DNA of 64,000 nucleotides from Henckelia pumila (GCF_033568475.1 NC_133121.1:54969905-55033904); one strand, 5' to 3'; shown: positions 41,719-56,121, counted from the first letter of the stretch. The notes: generated from the sequence alone by a model not told the origin. Numbers and translations are program-made.

Positions 41719-44014
41719 ACACCCCCATACTTAAACCTTGCTCGCCCTCGAGCAAGACATGCAAAAACAATATGCACACAACAACATAAGTAAGGATGAT
41801 TCATAAATGTGCACAGCCTCCGAGAAGTTCAATCACAAAACAAAAAAAACACAGACATGCTCTCAACTTTTCATAATACACTTTCGGTTTAACGTGAACG
41901 TGTGTGTGTGAAATGTCATTCCGGTTTCATGTAACTTAGATCGAATTCGTCTCAAATCTGTTTAGGGACCTATGACAAATCAGTGCAACTATCACAATCT
42001 AGTGCAAATTTCTTCCAACGACCTCTAGACTAAACCCACCTCCCTTGAGATAATGAATTACACACCTCCGGATTTTGCACCCAGTATTGCTTTAGCCCCA
42101 ATAATTACCCGCTGACTTAGCTATAACTTGCTAGGATACGAAAATCATTCTATTTTTTCTTTCTAATCCCCTCGTCTATAGCCCGGATGGAGCATCAATC
42201 CCATTTAACCCGCATACTTAGCCTTAAATTTAATCTTTTATAGGATTTTAATCCTTTCAAGGCCCGGATGGAATTGTAAATAAATATTTTTTTTTCTAGG
42301 TGCACCCAAGATCATAAGTGTAAACTAGAGCCTCATCAAAATTCATAAAACACAATCAAGATCCACAAACCACCTATTGTCGTGCAATGGTCAAACAGAC
42401 AGAAACTTCATCAAATCTTTCGCTACAATTCACTGGTCTAACATTAGTGCTTAAAAATATTCACGGTTCAACCTACAGTTTCTCATGTCAAGTCAAGAGC
42501 AAAATTTTTTCAAAAATCTATTTTTTCAAATAAACTTCATCATCATTGGCTATTATGACTCATCCTACTCATAACAATGCAAACAACAACAAAAACAAAC
42601 TAAATGCAAATAAACATAACAAACAATGCAATATACTAGTCTACCCCCCATACTTATCCAAAGCATTGCCCTCAATGCTTCATAACAATGAACATAATGC
42701 AACAAACACACAAATGCAGGACAAACAAAAACACAATGAAAACAAAAATAACACTCCCCTGGTTTTCGATTCTTTCTCTTCCTCCATCTGCAAACTCCAT
42801 TGAAACTTCACTTATCGGGGCAATATACTGCACAAATAAAGGCGACGGGTAAGGCAGTGGATTACAAAATAAAATAATAAAAATAAATAAATAAATAAAT
42901 AAAAAATGAAAAGAGAACACTGGGTTTCCTCCCAGTCAGCGCTAAAATTATAGTCTATAGCCCGACTATGCAGAAGCCACCATCAAAGAGCGGTTGCCGC
43001 CCATAGTAAGAATCATACGACTCTACGTATGGGTCTTGATTTCCTTCGCCCTCAAGCTTGGCGTGATATATACTTTGTAAGCTCGTCGGTCCAACAACAC
43101 TTGGTCTGAAATTTTTCTTTTGGAAGGAGACTCCGAATCAAGGATGAAGCTCATAGAGGATGGAATATGCTGGAGGTGGCGTCAATGACAAGAAAGAATC
43201 TTCTAACGGTGTACATGGAACGACCATTGACGAGGTAAAATATGTAGCCTTGTATGTTTCTTCCTCCTCCAAGTCCACTATTGGCTCTTCTTCACAAGAA
43301 AATTCCTCAAAAATTATTTCTTCATGCGCTGGCTCAGTTACTTCACTCTCTTGGCAGATTTCCAAATTTGGTTCTCTAAGAAGCGCAATCTGTTCATCCA
43401 AAAGACCAAAGACTTGATACGGCTTTCTAAGAATTGATTTGTCTCTGTCTGTTGCCACAAAAGATTCTCCAACTGAGCCACATATTCTTCAGAACACCCT
43501 ACACACTCTTCTTGAATCTCCGATGGTTGGTTTGCAAAATTTTTAGAGTTGATATCTGGAGGATATTTGTGACTCCAACCTTGCAATGAAGGATAACAAT
43601 GCCAACGGTAGTCGAAATCTGCCATATCATTTAACAAGTGAATCGCACTGTCTTCATCTCTTCTAAACAATTGACTGCCAGTGGCCAAGGCTCCAGAATC
43701 TATCCAACTTCTTGTAATCTCATCAGAACCAATATAAAAATTTTTAGTGAGGGTGTAAGTCGAAAACTGATGGCATTGAAATCTGTTCGCCAAATCATTG
43801 AATCTCCCCCAAGCAGCATAGAAAGGCTCCAAGTATTGCTGGCCAAATCTTGTGAATACCTGTCGATGGTCCATCTCCAAGTACCTCACAAGCAAGAAAA
43901 AAATAAAATAAAAATTAAGAAATAAAAAAATGCAGGAAAAAAAATTGTCTAGTCTCAAAAAAATAATCTATCCTAATATTAACTAAACAGTCCCCGGCAA
44001 CGACGCCAAAAACT

Positions 44015-45430
44015 TGACCGGCTAAATCGGTGTGATATAAATCTACTGGCAAGCGTACCAGGTCAAGTAATAGTAAAGTGGACTGAGAGTCCAAGTATCG
44101 ATCCCACAAGGACTGTTGTCAATTTTCAAGAATTAATTATTTTACTTAATCTAGACAAAATAATAAAAAGCAATTTGATTTAAATAAAATAATAAAATAA
44201 AATAAAAACTGCTTAAAAATAAGAATTAAAATAACTAAAGATAAAAATAATTAAAACAAAGACAACCAAGACACACGTAGGTACCGAACAAATCATGTAA
44301 CAAGTAGTCGATTCAGGACTCAGATTTAATCTTAAATTACGGGAATTCTCCTATCTTGTTCAAAGGACTATTTCTAGAACAATCAAACCTATTCAAATAT
44401 TGATGAACTAATCTTTCGTAATTCTAATTAAATTTGAATGCATTAAATATTTGTGAAAATTCAGTTTACACCCAGACCGCACACTGAAATCAAATTCTAT
44501 TTCTAGTCGGTTTTACAATATGTTGATTATCAGAGTTATCAAAATCGAAACCTCCTCTGTCGACTTGGAATCAATTAACATGCAAGCAAAAAGTTGATCA
44601 GACTATTCACAAGACAAATATAAATCTGACAATCAATAAAATAAAATAAACTCTGAAAAATCTCAACCAAACAAACATCCAAGTTTTCTATATGAATTTG
44701 TTCGGCCCAATCACGCCGTCTTGGTTGAAAATAAACTACTCAATAATTAAAACTAGAATTAAACAAAAATTAAAATAAAAAGAAAAGAGAAAGTGCAAAA
44801 ATCTCTTATCTTCTCCAGCCGCCTTGCTCTGGTTGTGCATCCAAAAATCCCTGATGAATCCCCCGTTGTGCGGCTTTTATATCCTATTTATATGTTATAA
44901 AAAGCCCAAGAAAAAAAGCCCGAAAAATAAGAGATTTTAATTCTAAAAATTCTAATTTTTTCGTGATCCCGACGTCTCATTCGAGCGAGAACAACCTCTC
45001 GCTCGAGCGAGAGACTCTCTGTTCCGAAGATTTCTGCTCCCGTATTTCTCGCTCGAGCGAGCACAAACTCTTGCTCGAGCGAGCATGTTTCTGCCCGAAA
45101 AACTAATCACAGTACAGCCCTTGCGCGATTGCGCTGCTTTAGGCGCTAAACTCTTTCTTCCATGCGCTAAAGATCAAAGCGCCTCTTCATGCTTGTTTGC
45201 ACTACATTGTTGTGCATTTGCAAAACATGTAATGCAAACAAATTCGTTTGCACAACATTGTTGTGCAAACGCGCTTTTTTTTATTTTTTATTCTTTTTCT
45301 TTTCTCTTCTCTTCTCTTCTCCTCTCTTTAAAACTATTTTAAATTTCATTTTTCCTACAAATAGAACCCGAAGAATAAAATGCACACAAATGCAATAAAA
45401 CACATAATACCACACAAAATAATATGAATG
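44015..45430 (-). repeat. 5' LTR of element C, major part
   Basis: The LTR begins (+ strand) at tgaccggctaaatcgg and is interrupted after 45430 by element D. It resumes after D's target duplication at 51185 and ends at 51240 with 'cacttatca'. Confidence 0.92.
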
Positions 45431-46804
45431 TGTTGTGAAAATTCCTCGCAAGCGTACGAGTGTCAAGTTTTAATATAGTGATTAAATCAGATATCGATCC
45501 CTCAGGGAGTAAAATGAAAATATTTAGTGCTTGTAATTAAAATAGTCTAAACTTTATCTAGAAAATCAATATTTGAGAAATTTGCAATAAATAAAAATAA
45601 TCAGGATGTTTTTGATAGCACGCACACAACTTGCATATATAATCAATCAGAGAAAATTGGTCTAGAGGTATAGATTTCACCTGGTTTCAACAACAGTCAA
45701 TCCTAAATGATTAATCTTCATGAATTTCAGTCAATTAATAGCCAAGAACACTTAAGTTTATTATTTCCCTCTCCCGAGAAACAAATAATGTTTATCAACT
45801 ACAATTCAATTCCAATATTCCTATTAAGAATTTATCGCAGTGATCTATCACAAAACAATGTTGTTTTTAAAAGCTCTGTTAAAATCATACACTCTCCCGA
45901 GCTGTATAAATAATTAACAATGTAGTTTCTAATGTCCTATTCAAAATCCCCTATCCCGAGCAATGATTTCAAATAAATATAACAAATCAATTATTGATCA
46001 GATAATTGAAAAGACAATCAATTCTAGAAAAAACAATTAATCTAAAACAAACTCAATTCAATAAAATCAAAAATTCATGAAAGCGTCTACACCAGGTTCC
46101 ATCCGACCTCTAGACTCTAAAAATTTAGTTCATAATAAAATTATGAATAAAACAAAACATGTTCAAAAATCCAAACATATTCAGAATTAAATAAAAGATA
46201 AGAAACAAATCCGTCGTCGATGCCGTGTCCGGTCGATCAAACTCCGTCTTCGTTCTTCAATTAAGCTCCAGAAAATCCTCCAGAAAAATCACACGATCAA
46301 CTCTGATATTCTGTAATTATGATTGTGGCGGCTCTTCATTTTTTGTCTGATAAAATTCCTTTTATACGACCACTCAAAAGCCCATGAATTTATTGCCTGA
46401 AATAATTAAAACTCAGATTTCCGATCGGGGCGAACTCTCCAAGTGAAGGCGCGGGCACGCCTTAGTCTCGATTTCAATTCTCTCAGAAACATAGCATTGC
46501 GCGATTGCTCTAGATTAAGCGCTAACAAGAAGCGCTAATCTTTGGCCCAATGAAAAGCCCAATAACTTTCTTTCTCCTTGTCTTATCGATTCTTTTCTTC
46601 TTTCTTTTCAATCTCTTCTTTTCTTTCACTTATTCTTTTCTTTTTCCTTTCTCTTCTAAATTCTTATTTGTCTTCTCTTCTCCAAATAAATTCCATAATT
46701 TCCTACAAACACAAAAACAACAAAACCCACACATAAATCTGCTCGAAACAAACAATTAATAATTAAAATCATATATAAATTAAGTGTATAAAATACACTT
46801 ATCA
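45431..46804 (-). repeat. 3' LTR of element D
   Basis: A 1374-bp LTR paired with 49794-51179. It holds the near-dyad GGCGCGGGCACGCC at about 46448-46461, upstream (minus strand) of a TATA-like word at about 46350. Confidence 0.94.
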
Positions 46805-48769
46805 AATACCCCCAAACTTAGACTTTTGCTAGTCCCGAGCAAAACAATTCAAAACAAATAACTTCAAAAAAACTCAAATCATCATAAACTCACAAGAATA
46901 GTCAAGAAATATTATGGAGCAATGGCCTCGACAATGATTTCAAAGAATTTTCAAATCCAATCTCATCCAACCTACTAACACTTAAAAGTTTCAGTCATAA
47001 CAAAATAACCGCATAAACTCACAATCTCTGCAACTCACGTTCAAAACACCCTTATCCAAGTTCAATTCAAACATTTATAGATCATGAGGACTTTTCAAGG
47101 TAGCATAGGATCAAATAAAGGATAAAAAATCAAAAACACTCACAATTAGGTAAATGCAAAGAATAATAGTGTGTGCGTGTTTCGATCAAAATTCATAATC
47201 ATTAAAAGCATCAATCAACAGTCCATAGGCTAAATTCTCGCAACTCTTCTCCACTAGTATATTGGGCAACTGAGAATCGGTCAATAGGACTTAATAAGCT
47301 TATAATGTCAGGCCTGGCTCATGGCTATAAATAAAGGATAAGAATTCAAATTAAGGAGTAATTTATATTCATGCTTAAACTCTAATTTCAACTCCTTTTC
47401 TTTCACACTTTCACACTTAATTCTTTCACCCTTATTGATTTGTTAACTTTTTCTCACAACTTCTTTCACAACTTTTTTCAACTCTCTTTTATAACTTTTC
47501 CAACCACATTTTTTTTTTCTTCTACTACCTCTTTTCATCTTTTCAATTCATCCACCACACCATTCCATTTTTCACAAATAAAACTAGGAGCATACAACAT
47601 TTTAGCATTCAAATTACTCCCTTAAAGGTAGAAATTAGTGTTTAGGCTAATTAGGTAGTCAATGTAGGACCTTGAAATAATGACGAATGGGGGTTTATTC
47701 ACACGTTTACACGCATGCCATTCGATTTTCAATAAAGCTCAAATAAGGTACTAGGGATAACATATATAATAGGTAGCTTGAAAGGCTCTGACGAATTCAG
47801 AAAAATCGCCTAAATCATTCCTAATCTCAGTTTTTCACGTATTGCGCCTCGAAGAGTGTCCGAACTAGTTCTAGACAAGTATCAATCCACAATTAAATCA
47901 TACAAATTCAATCAGTGCAGAAAAAAACAATCATCAGCAGTAAACGATGATTTTCATAACAAATTTCAGATTTTCTCGTACGTCACTGTACTAATAAACG
48001 TGTAGGCTCAAATGGGCAACAAGGGATAAATTAATTCAATGAAAATCAGGCCCAAAAAATCCAAACAATGCCTCAATCATATCTATGTCTGTATGTCTCA
48101 AAAATCAGATTCAAGTATTAATCACATAGTATATAGGAAATTGTTTATACACTTGGTTCCATTTTTTCAAAATATTTGTCCGATAGACAGACAGTCATGG
48201 ATTTCAGTTATAGCACAAAACAAAAAATTTTCAGCCATGCATCCAATTCTTTCTTGACTTCTTTTCAACTCAACTCAACTAACACAACAACTAAACTTCA
48301 ACAAAAATTTTATCTATTAAGCACACAATAAAATTTAACTACTCAACTATCAACCAAACAACTAAATCAAACATTGATTCATCCCCCCAAAATTAATGTA
48401 ATCATTGTCCCTAATGATTAAAAAAAAACAATAAAGAGAACAAGGGACACGTACCTTCGACACCGAGCATCAGTACTCAGCGTAATCAAAATGTCCAATA
48501 AAATAACTTGCAGCCGCAAAACCAAGGTGGAGGAGGTAGAGATACACGACTTAACATCCATTTTAACCTGAAAAGAGTACATGCACACGATAAGATAAAA
48601 CACATAAAATTGAATCCTGAGCAAATAAACAATATAACTCGCTTAATGAATGGGAAAATAAGGAAGAGTGCGAGTCATGGTGAGCATGATCATATGTTTG
48701 ATCTTGAATGGTTTGGATGCTTGGAGGTAAATCGTATGGGCAAGATGAGATAAGCTGCTGGAAGTTAAA

Positions 48770-49410
48770 GCTGTGCATGGATGTGTAGCTGCATGGAGGA
48801 GTGGCAGCTGGAGGCTCGAGCATGGTGCGCTGTTGAGGGTTGTTGGCGCATGGAGAAGCGCTATCACACATGGTGGGCCTGCGCAGATGGAGAATATTGG
48901 GGACGCGGGTTTGCGCTTAAGGGGTGGCGCATATGAGTTTTTTGCGCAGCTGAAGAATGTTGGGCAACTGGGAGCGCGATAGCACTTCAATAGGCGCAGC
49001 TGAGAATTGTTTGCGCAGAGTTTGGGCGTGTTGCGCGTTTGCTCAAGGTGGAGCGCAGATAATTGCTGGTATGCGCTTAAGGATGCTAGCGCGATTGCGC
49101 TTGGTGGGGCGCAATTGAGGAGATCATTTGCGCAAGATATTGTTGTTGAGGAGCTGCGCAGATGAGATGTTGTTTGCGCATGAGTTGCGCAGATGGGAGT
49201 TCTTGTTTGCGCCTGAGATTGCGCAGATGATACGCGCGATTGAGCTTTGGCTTGCGCGGTTCGTAAGTGTTCTTGCGATGGGGCTGTGCGGCCGCTCAAA
49301 AATATTGGCGCGAGCGCGCCGTTTGTCCGCATTTCAACATTATTTTCTTCCCAGGTGTAGCGCGGGCGCTCGGTTAATAGGGCGGGCGCCCCTCTTCCTC
49401 GAATTTGATA
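48770..49410. other. GCGC-dense island inside element D
   Basis: About 640 bp in which the word GCGC (mostly GCGCA, GCGCAG or GCGCGATTGCGC) recurs every 20-40 bases, in strong contrast to the AT-rich rest of the element. Open frames on both strands here follow from the low stop density and do not resemble known proteins. The same vocabulary appears in the LTRs of C and D. Confidence 0.6.
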
Positions 49411-49793
49411 TTTTTAGAGCCTGAAAATTTTTGAAAACTAAGAAAAAAATAAGCTCAAAAATTTAAAATAAAAATACTTAAAAACAACTAAATAACAAAA
49501 AATAAATAAACTGAAAATAAAAGCAAATAAAATAAAAGAAAATAAAATTCTTGGGTTGCCTCCCAAGTAGCGCTTGGTTTATAGTCGTCAGCCCGACTTT
49601 CACCGGTGTTAGTTGATTTTTTCCTTCACTCTCACACGCCAAATATATTCACTAAAACTGCAATGAAAACAAAAGAAACAAATTAGAAAATTAAAAATCA
49701 CATAAATAAAAACTCTAAATTAAAATCTAGACTAATTGGTAACAAGATTAAAAAATAATCAAAATTTACTCCCCAGCAACTGCGCCAAAAACT

Positions 49794-51179
49794 TGTTGTG
49801 AAAATTCCTCGCAAGCGTACGAGTGTCAAGTTTTAATATAGTGATTAAATCAGATATCGATCCCTCAGGGAGTAAAATGAAAATATTTAGTGCTTGTAAT
49901 TAAAATAGTCTAAACTTTATCTAGAAAATCAATATTTGAGAAATTTGCAATAAATAAAAATAATCAGGATGTTTTTGATAGCACGCACACAACTTGCATA
50001 TATAATCAATCAGAGAAAATTGTTCTAGAGGTATAGATTTCACCTGGTTTCAACAACAGTCAATCCTAAATGATTAATCTTCATGAATTTCAGTCAATTA
50101 ATAGCCAAGAACACTTAAGTTTATTATTTCCCTCTCCCGAGCAACAAATAATGTTTATCAACTACAATTCAATTCTAATATTCCTATTCAGAATTTATCG
50201 CAGTGATCTATCACAAAACAATGTTCTTTTTAAAAGCTCTGTTAAAATCATACACTCTCCCGAGCTGTATAAATAATTAACAGTGTAGTTTCTAATGTCC
50301 TATTCAAAATCCCCTCTCCCGAAAAATGATTTCAAATAAATATAACAAATCAATTATTGATCAGATAATTGAAAAGACAATCAATTCTAGAAAAAATAAT
50401 TAATCTAGAAGAAACTCAATTCAATAAAATCAAAAATTCATAAAAGCGTCTGCACCAGGTTCCATCCGACCTCTAGACTCTAAAAATTTAGTTCATAATA
50501 AAATTATGAATAAAACAAAACATGTTCAAAAATCCAAACATATTCAGAATTAAATAAAAGATAAGAAACAAATCCGTCGTCGATGCCGTGTCCGGTCGAT
50601 CAAACTCCGTCTTTGTTCTTCAATTAAGCTCCAGAAAATCCTCCAGAAAAATCACACGATCAACTCTGATATTCTGTAATTATGATTATGGCGGCTCTTC
50701 ATTTTTTGTCTGATAAAATTCCTTTTATATGACCACTCAAAAGCCCACTCAAAAGCCCATGAATTTATTGCCCGAAATAATTAAAACTCAGATTTCCGAT
50801 CGGGGCGGACGCTCCAAGTGAAGGCGCGGGCGCGCCTTAGTCTCGATTTCAATTCTCTCTGAAACATAGCATTGCGCGATTGCTCTAGATTAAGCGCTAA
50901 CAAGAAGCGCTAATCTTTGGCCCAATGAAAAGCCCAATAACTTTCTTTCTCCTTGTCTTATCGATTCTTTTCTTCTTTCTTTTCAATCTCTTTTTTTCTT
51001 TCACTTATTCTTTTCTTTTTCCTTTCTCTTCTAAATTCTTATTTGTCTTCTCTTCTCCAAATAAATTCCATAATTCCCTACAAACACAAAAACAACAAAA
51101 CCCACACATAAATCTGCTCGAAACAAACAATTAATAATTAAAATCATATATAAATTAAGTGTATAAAATATATTTATCA
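49794..51179 (-). repeat. 5' LTR of element D
   Basis: A 1386-bp LTR. Compared with its partner it has a short local duplication 'actcaaaagccc' near 50735-50757 and the dyad AAGGCGCGGGCGCGCCTT at 50821-50838. Confidence 0.94.
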
Positions 51180-51453
51180 GAATGCACACAAAATAAACAT
51201 AAAAATGTCACGAACTAATGCATACAAAATGCACTTATCAGTATGCAGTGGAGATCTTGTGCGTTACATGGTACTTTTTCAGCAGACTGGCCACAGTTCG
51301 GTTGCAGAAGTGCGTTCCTATATCACTGATGATGGCTCGTGGAATCCCAAACCTAGAGAAAAGATTGTGCTTGATATACTCTGCAACAACTTTAGAATCA
51401 TCAGTATGGGTGGCCTTTGCTTCCACCTATTTCGATACATAGTCCACAACAAG

Positions 51454-51455
<2 letters not shown>

Positions 51456-51497
<42 letters not shown>
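51456..51497. repeat. (TA)n microsatellite in the integrase region of element E
   Basis: About 21 TA units within otherwise conserved integrase sequence, a later repeat expansion in the fossil. Confidence 0.95.
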
Positions 51498-51499
<2 letters not shown>

Positions 51500-54400
51500 A
51501 TGCGAACTTGAAAAAGGTCCCATGAATTCGAAACCCCAAACATAAAAAATTTCACAAACTTAAATAGGTTGTTGGGGCATCTCCTTACATTGTGATATAT
51601 TACCTGTCTTCAGGCATTGAGCGCACGACTTACAGAACATGTAAGCGTCTCGAAATAAGGATGGCCAGAAAAATCCGCAATCCAACACCTTTCTTGCTGT
51701 CCTTTTTGCTCCAAAATAGCCACCATACGCATAAGAATGACAAAACGTGATAATAGGGATTACCTCGCTTGCAGGTACACATCGTCGTATGACTTGATCA
51801 GTGCAGTGTTTCCACAAATATGGATCATCCCACACAAAATACTTAGCATCACTTCTCACTTTGTCCTTTTGTGCCTTGGAAAATTCAGAGGAAAACCCTT
51901 TAGTAACTAAATAATTTACAATATTTGCATACCAGGGTAATTCTGTGCTTGCGGAAAATATTTGCTCATCAGGAAATTCTTCTCGCAAGCTCAGCTCCTC
52001 ATCAATATGAACTAGACGGCTCAAGTGGTCTGCGACTCGATTCTCGGTTCCTCTTTTGTCCTTGATTTCCACATCGAATTCGCTCAAGAGTAGTATCCAT
52101 CTTATTAGTCTTGGTTTTGCCTCCTTCTTCGCCATTAGAAAGCGAAGAGCTCCATGGTCAGAATAAACAATGACTTTAGCACCAAGTAAATAAGAGCGAA
52201 TGTTTTCTAATGCAAAAAACAACAGCCAAGAGCTCCTTTTCAGTGGTGGAGTAGTTCCATTGGGAATCGTTCAGGATACGCGAAGCGTAGTAGATAGCAT
52301 GCGATGCTTTTCCAACTTTTTGGCCCAAAACCGTGCCCACAGCATAGTTGTTGGCATCACACATGATCTCAAATGGTTTGATCCAGTCCGGTGGTTGGAT
52401 TATTGTTGCAGATGTCAATGAGTCTTTGAGTTTGTCAAAAGATGTTTTGCATGGTTCATCAAACTCAAACGGGACATCTTTTTACAACAGTTTGCACATG
52501 GGAGATGCGATCTTGGAAAAGTCCTGAATGTATCTCTTGTAGAAACCTGCATGGCCAAGAAAAGAACGCACTTTCTGCACACATGTGGGGTAAGGGAGAG
52601 ACTGAATAATATTAATTTTAGCCTTGTCTACCTCAATTCCCTTAGATGAGACGACATGACACAAAACACCACATTGCCCAACCATAAAATGACATTTTTC
52701 AGAATTTAGGACTAGGTTGGTTTCGACACACCTCTTAAGGACAAAATCAAGGTTAGACAGACAGTTTTCGAATGAATCACCATAGACAGTGAAATCATCC
52801 ATAAAAACTTTTGAGATATGCTCAATGAAATCAGAAAAGATACTAACCATACACCGTTGGAAAGTAGCCGGTGCATTGCAAAGTCCAAAGGGCATCCGTC
52901 GATATGCAAAGGTGCCAAACGGGCAAGTAAACGTTGTCTTCTCTTGATCTTCTGGCGCAATAGCAATCTGAAAATGACCAGAATAGCCATCAAGAAAACA
53001 ATAATAAGGATGACATGCTAAAAGTTCAATCATTTGATCAATAAAGGGTAAAGGGAAGTGGTTCTTTCGGGTTCAAGCATTTAATTTCCTATAATCTATA
53101 CAAACCCTCCACCCATTTTGAATTCGGGTGAGAACCAATTCGTCATCCTTATTCTTCACCATAGTAATTCCGGTTTTCTTGGGTACCACTTGGACTGGGC
53201 TAACTCATTGACTGTCAGAAATCGGGTAGATGACTCCAACCTCAAGAAGTTTCAGAATTTCAGCCTTCACCACCTCCATCATAAGTGGGTTCAACTTTCT
53301 TTGCGGCTGACATGAGGGATTCGCTCCTTCCTCCATCAGAATCCTGTGCATGCATGTAGAAGGGCTAATTCCCTTGATGTCTGCTATGGTCCACCCAATA
53401 GCAGTCTTGTGCGCCTTTAGCACTTCGACTAATTGTTCCTCTTGTTCGACTTCCAAACTGTTGGAGATGTTGACTGGTAATGTTTCTCCTTCTCCAAGGA
53501 AAACATACTTAAGATGTTTGGGAAGCGTCTTTAGTTCAACCACTGGCTCCTGCAAAACAGATGGAAGGCGGCGAGTATTAGAGATTGGTAAAGATAAATA
53601 AGAGACATTACCTGACTGAGGTAGTTCAGGAGCATTGTTCAGAATTCTCTCAATCTCTTTCACTTCTTCAATATTGAATCCAACTCCATCATCCTGATGA
53701 ATGGGTGCAACAATAGCCACCTCTAGCTCATCTCTTCCTGCATACTCACAACAATCTTGTGCCAAGTAATCCACAATATCAACACAATATACACAATCAT
53801 CATTGTCAGGAAATTTCATGGCATCATAAATATTGAATTTCACAACTTCTCCATCAAATTCCATAGTGAGTGTGCCACTGTGAACATCAATTTTAGTCAT
53901 GGAAGTTTTCAAGAATGGTCTGCCTAACAGAATAGGACTATTGTGATCACCGTTTTCCATGTCGAGCACATAAAAATCTGCAGGAAATACCAAGTTATTT
54001 ACTTGCACTAACACATCTTCCACTATTCCCCTAGGGTATGCATTAGACCTATCAGCTACCTGAATAACAATTCCAGTTTTATTCAAAGGACCGAGTTTCA
54101 AGGATGCATAAATAGAATATGGCATAACATTGATCAATGATCCTAGATATAACATGGCCTTTTCAAGTCTAACATTCTCTATAGTTCATGGAATAGAAAA
54201 CATATCTGGATCCTTGCATTTTGCGGGCAATTTTCGTTGGATCACAAAAGATACATTCTCACCTAGCTCCACTTTCTGACAACCCTTCAGTGTCTGTTTC
54301 CTCTTTGCTGTGCACAATTCTTTTAAAAACTTTGCGTATCGAGGTACCTACTTAATAGCATCTAGCAACAGGATATTCACCTCACATCTACGAGAAGTCT

Positions 54401-56121
54401 CATAAAGTTTCTTTATCCCTTCATCTTTTCTAGACTCCTTAAGTGCTAGGGGAAAAGGGGCAACAGACTTATATTCAGAAAGGGGAGGAAACTTACATCT
54501 TGGCGCTTCTTCCTTGGATGCTTCTCCATCATTCGCCTTCGGTTCTTCTTTTATCTTCTCCTTGGGTGAGCATCAACTTCTTTCTCCTCGATCTTCAACT
54601 CCTTCCCATTACTTAGAGTAATTGCACTTGCGTTTTCTCTTGGGTTTGGAATTGTTTGTGATGGTAAGACGTTGGAATGATGTGCTTCCAACTTGTTGAT
54701 TGCAGTGGCGAGCTGCCCATTTGGGTGTTCAAGTTCTGGATGCTTGCTCGGGTTTCCTGTTGGAAAGACAGAGTATTAGTTGCAAGATCCTTAACTATGT
54801 TTTCAAGAAACTCACCTGGCGCTGGAATCTGTGGACGCTGCTGTGGTGGAGGATACGATGGCCTATACGCTTGATTGTGCGGTAGTGCTTGAGGTCCAGG
54901 TTGATTTGCCTGAGGGTTTCCGTATCTCAGATTTGGATGATCCTTACAAACAGGATTGTACGTGTTGGAATATGGATCACACTTCCGTTGTGGTGGTCCA
55001 GAAAATCCGCCAGTAGCATTAACATGTTCGACCGATTCCTCTTGAAGTGTAGGACACATGTCTGTGGCGTGTCCCATTGCCACGCAGATACCACATGCCT
55101 TTGCAATTTGTCCATTCCCTACAGACATCTGACGCAAAAGAGACGTCAATTCAATTAATTTTTGCTCAAGGGAAGAGAAATTTACCTCACTGTTCTTCTT
55201 TGGTACATGATCATTCCTGATGGTGCCAAATTGTTGAGAATTGGCAGTCATGTTATCTATCAGATTCCTCGCTTGTACCGGAGTTTTATCCACAAAAAAT
55301 CCTCCACTGGCTGCGTCTAGCATAATCCTGTCATGAGGTAACAAACTTTCATAGCAAAATTGAATCAATTGATTTTTACTTATCTGATGTTGCGAACAGC
55401 TAGCACACATCTTTTTGAACCTCTCCCAGTATTCATGCAGTGATTCCCCTGAGATTGCTTGATTCCATAGATTTCTTTTCGGATGTTCGCGGCTCTAGAG
55501 GCTGGGAAATATTTTTCCAGAAAGATTCTTTTCATCTCCGTCCAAGTCATGATAGAACCAGAGGGTAAATAGTATAGACAATCCTTAGCAGCACTCTTCA
55601 AAGAGAAAGGGAAGGCTCTCAGTTGAATCTGGTCCTCTGTCACTCCATGGGATTTCATACTTGTGCAAACCACATGGAATTCCATCAAGTGTTTATTAGG
55701 GTCCTCACCTGCAAGACCATGAAAAGAAGGCAATAAGTGAATAAATCCAGATTTAAGCTCAAAAGTAGCATTATTTTCTAAGGTAGGAAAAGTAATGCAT
55801 AAAGGTTGTTGATTGGGATCAGGAGTGCCCAATTGTCTAAGACTCAGATTAGCATTAGCAGCCATTTGTTCTTCTGTTCGAGTTTGGTCCTCTTCCTATT
55901 GCCTACGGAATTCTCTCCTTCGCCTGTGCAAAGTCCTTTCGATCTCTGGGTCGTAGGGGAATTCTTCGTCAGAAGAGTCACCTGAAAGCATGAACAACAG
56001 AGAGAACTAGAAACAAAGAAAAGAAAACCAGAGTGAGAATATAGAAGAAAAAATAATAATAAAAAAAAACAAAAAAAAACACAATAAAACAACACCGTTC
56101 CCCGACAACGACGCCAAAATT

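Larger units (their letters stand above)
45431..51179 (-). mobile_element. Element D: non-autonomous LTR retrotransposon nested in C
   Basis: A 5.75-kb element with LTRs 45431-46804 and 49794-51179 and a perfect target duplication GAATG (45426-45430 and 51180-51184). On the minus strand the LTRs run TGATAAGTGTA to TTCACAACA. The primer-site side reads 'ttttggcgcagttgctgggg' and the polypurine side 'aagtttgggggta'. The 3-kb interior has no recognisable gag or pol. Its longest minus-strand frame (about 48.6-49.3 kb) is compositionally biased and not convincing. LTR ends and leader resemble element C, so D is probably a large retrotransposon derivative mobilised by an Athila-like partner. The LTRs are very similar, so it is young, and younger than C. 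Confidence 0.92.
40404..51240 (-). mobile_element. Element C: Athila-like non-autonomous LTR element, host of element D
   Basis: Read on the minus strand. The 5' LTR is 44015-45430 plus 51185-51240, split by element D. The 3' LTR is 40404-41718 and lacks about the last 150 bp at its left side. The LTR ends are TGATAAGTGCA and CCGGTCA. The primer-site side reads 'ttttggcgtcgttgccgggg' and the polypurine side 'agtatgggggtgt'. The 2.3-kb interior has only an Athila-type gag fragment (about 43.4-43.9 kb, with a SRFSW-like SWIDSGALATG motif context) and otherwise non-coding DNA, so it resembles a large retrotransposon derivative. It is broken in several places. The LTR pair is highly similar, so the age is moderate to young. 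It is inserted in the integrase region of element E. Confidence 0.85.

Noticed and set aside
43138-43958. Overlapping minus-strand frames in element C as a novel host protein
   Set aside because: The pattern of residues matches the central part of Athila-type gag and it lies between the LTRs of C.
48643-49332. A 229-codon minus-strand frame in element D
   Set aside because: It overlaps the GCGC island, which lowers stop frequency. The composition is repetitive, and frames are open on the other strand too.
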